Assembly (NCBI GenBank): GCA_026400415.1
Contig: JAPLPA010000404.1
Coordinates: 1-5,769, forward strand
Direction of reading: 5' to 3'
Length of the DNA stretch: 5,769 bases
DNA from: Afipia sp.
GTDB taxonomy: Bacteria > Pseudomonadota > Alphaproteobacteria > Rhizobiales > Xanthobacteraceae
Program-made: the position numbers and the translations under genes
Shown: positions 5,411 through 5,769 of the stretch, one piece after another
Layout: each line of letters begins with the position of its first letter
How positions within the stretch are numbered: position 1 is the first letter of the stretch
The notes under the pieces: model-generated
The model's database searches: none
Seen by the model: only the letters and a program-made list of their open reading frames with translations
What the model was told of the DNA's origin: nothing

Positions 5411-5769
5411 ATGGCAGATGATGACAAGGACTCCAAAACAGAAGACCCGACACAGAAGCGTCTCGACGACGCCATCGACAAGGGCGACGTTGCCAAAAGC
5501 CAGGAGGTCAACACCTGGTTCGTGATCGCGGGCTCGACGCTGCTGCTGTCGTCTTTCTCCGGCTCCATCGGCGCCGGCATCGAAAATCCGATGCGGAACC
5601 TGATGATGAATGCGCATCAAATCCGCGTCGATGGGCCCGGTCTTATCAAGCTTGCCACCAGTCTGGAGGGAATGCTGATTGCGGTATTGGGAATACCGCT
5701 GCTGCTTCTGCTTGTTGCGGGCGTCGCGAGCAATCTCGTGCAGCATCGCCTCGTCTGGTCAACCGAGCC
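5411..5769 (+). CDS. flhB: FlhB, flagellar export switch protein, N-terminal part (3' end outside window)
   Basis: FlhB sits at the export gate and switches substrate specificity from rod/hook to filament proteins. Only the first 119 codons are present; the frame stays open to the window edge. The N-terminal signature KTEDPTQKRLDDAIDKGDVA (9-28) followed by KSQEV is diagnostic. The first membrane helix is at about 36-57 and the second at about 87-111. The cytoplasmic domain with its NPTH autocleavage site would lie beyond the window and cannot be checked. The start is preceded by GAGGAG (5395-5400) inside the fliR end, with a ten-base spacer, six bases after the fliR stop. The order fliQ-fliR-flhB is a common export-gate arrangement. 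Confidence 0.96.
   Translation, partial: MADDDKDSKTEDPTQKRLDDAIDKGDVAKSQEVNTWFVIAGSTLLLSSFSGSIGAGIENPMRNLMMNAHQIRVDGPGLIKLATSLEGMLIAVLGIPLLLLLVAGVASNLVQHRLVWSTE

Noticed and set aside
5192..5746. Minus-strand open frame opposite the fliR end and flhB
   Set aside because: It is antisense to firmly identified fliR and flhB, and its Gln/His/Arg-rich product has no recognisable features.

Overview
This window is part of a flagellar structural and export gene cluster from an alphaproteobacterium. The FliO, FliP, FlgB, FlgC, FliR and FlhB sequences, the moderately high GC and a CtrA-type box in the only sizeable intergenic region point to Hyphomicrobiales. The Bradyrhizobium/Rhodopseudomonas/Nitrobacter/Afipia group is my best guess, from remembered family resemblance and not from a search.

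Layout. Positions 3-1157 (+) hold the C-terminal 384 residues of a TPR-like helical-repeat protein whose start lies before the window. It converges, with only 12 bases between stop codons, on a minus-strand pair: fliP (1925-1170) preceded by fliO (2809-1922), overlapping by four bases (GTGA). A 337-bp divergent control region (2810-3146) follows. From it a plus-strand operon runs to the window edge: flgB (3147-3557), flgC (3573-3995), fliE (4011-4291, frame broken as read), fliQ (4326-4589), fliR (4634-5404) and the first 119 codons of flhB (5411 to the end).

How the genes work together. FliO assists assembly of the FliP ring. FliP, FliQ and FliR form the membrane export gate, and FlhB is the gate-associated substrate-specificity switch. 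FliE joins the MS ring to the rod, and FlgB and FlgC are proximal rod subunits that pass through the gate. The window therefore encodes most of the early basal body, split into two divergent transcription units that may share control from the region at 2810-3146.

Most noteworthy points. (1) fliE cannot be read in one frame: a TGA ends the N-terminal part after 28 codons and the conserved C-terminal part continues in the -1 frame. This is a sequencing error, a real lesion or, less likely, recoding. (2) A perfect TTAA-N7-TTAAC box lies 65 bases upstream of flgB, between hexamers resembling an alphaproteobacterial -35/-10 pair. (3) The control region also holds a 14-bp perfect palindrome and a 7-bp-arm inverted repeat. 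(4) A 12-codon micro-ORF links fliE to fliQ with overlapping start and stop codons at both ends. I see no wholly new system here. The window is mostly conventional flagellar machinery with these local irregularities.
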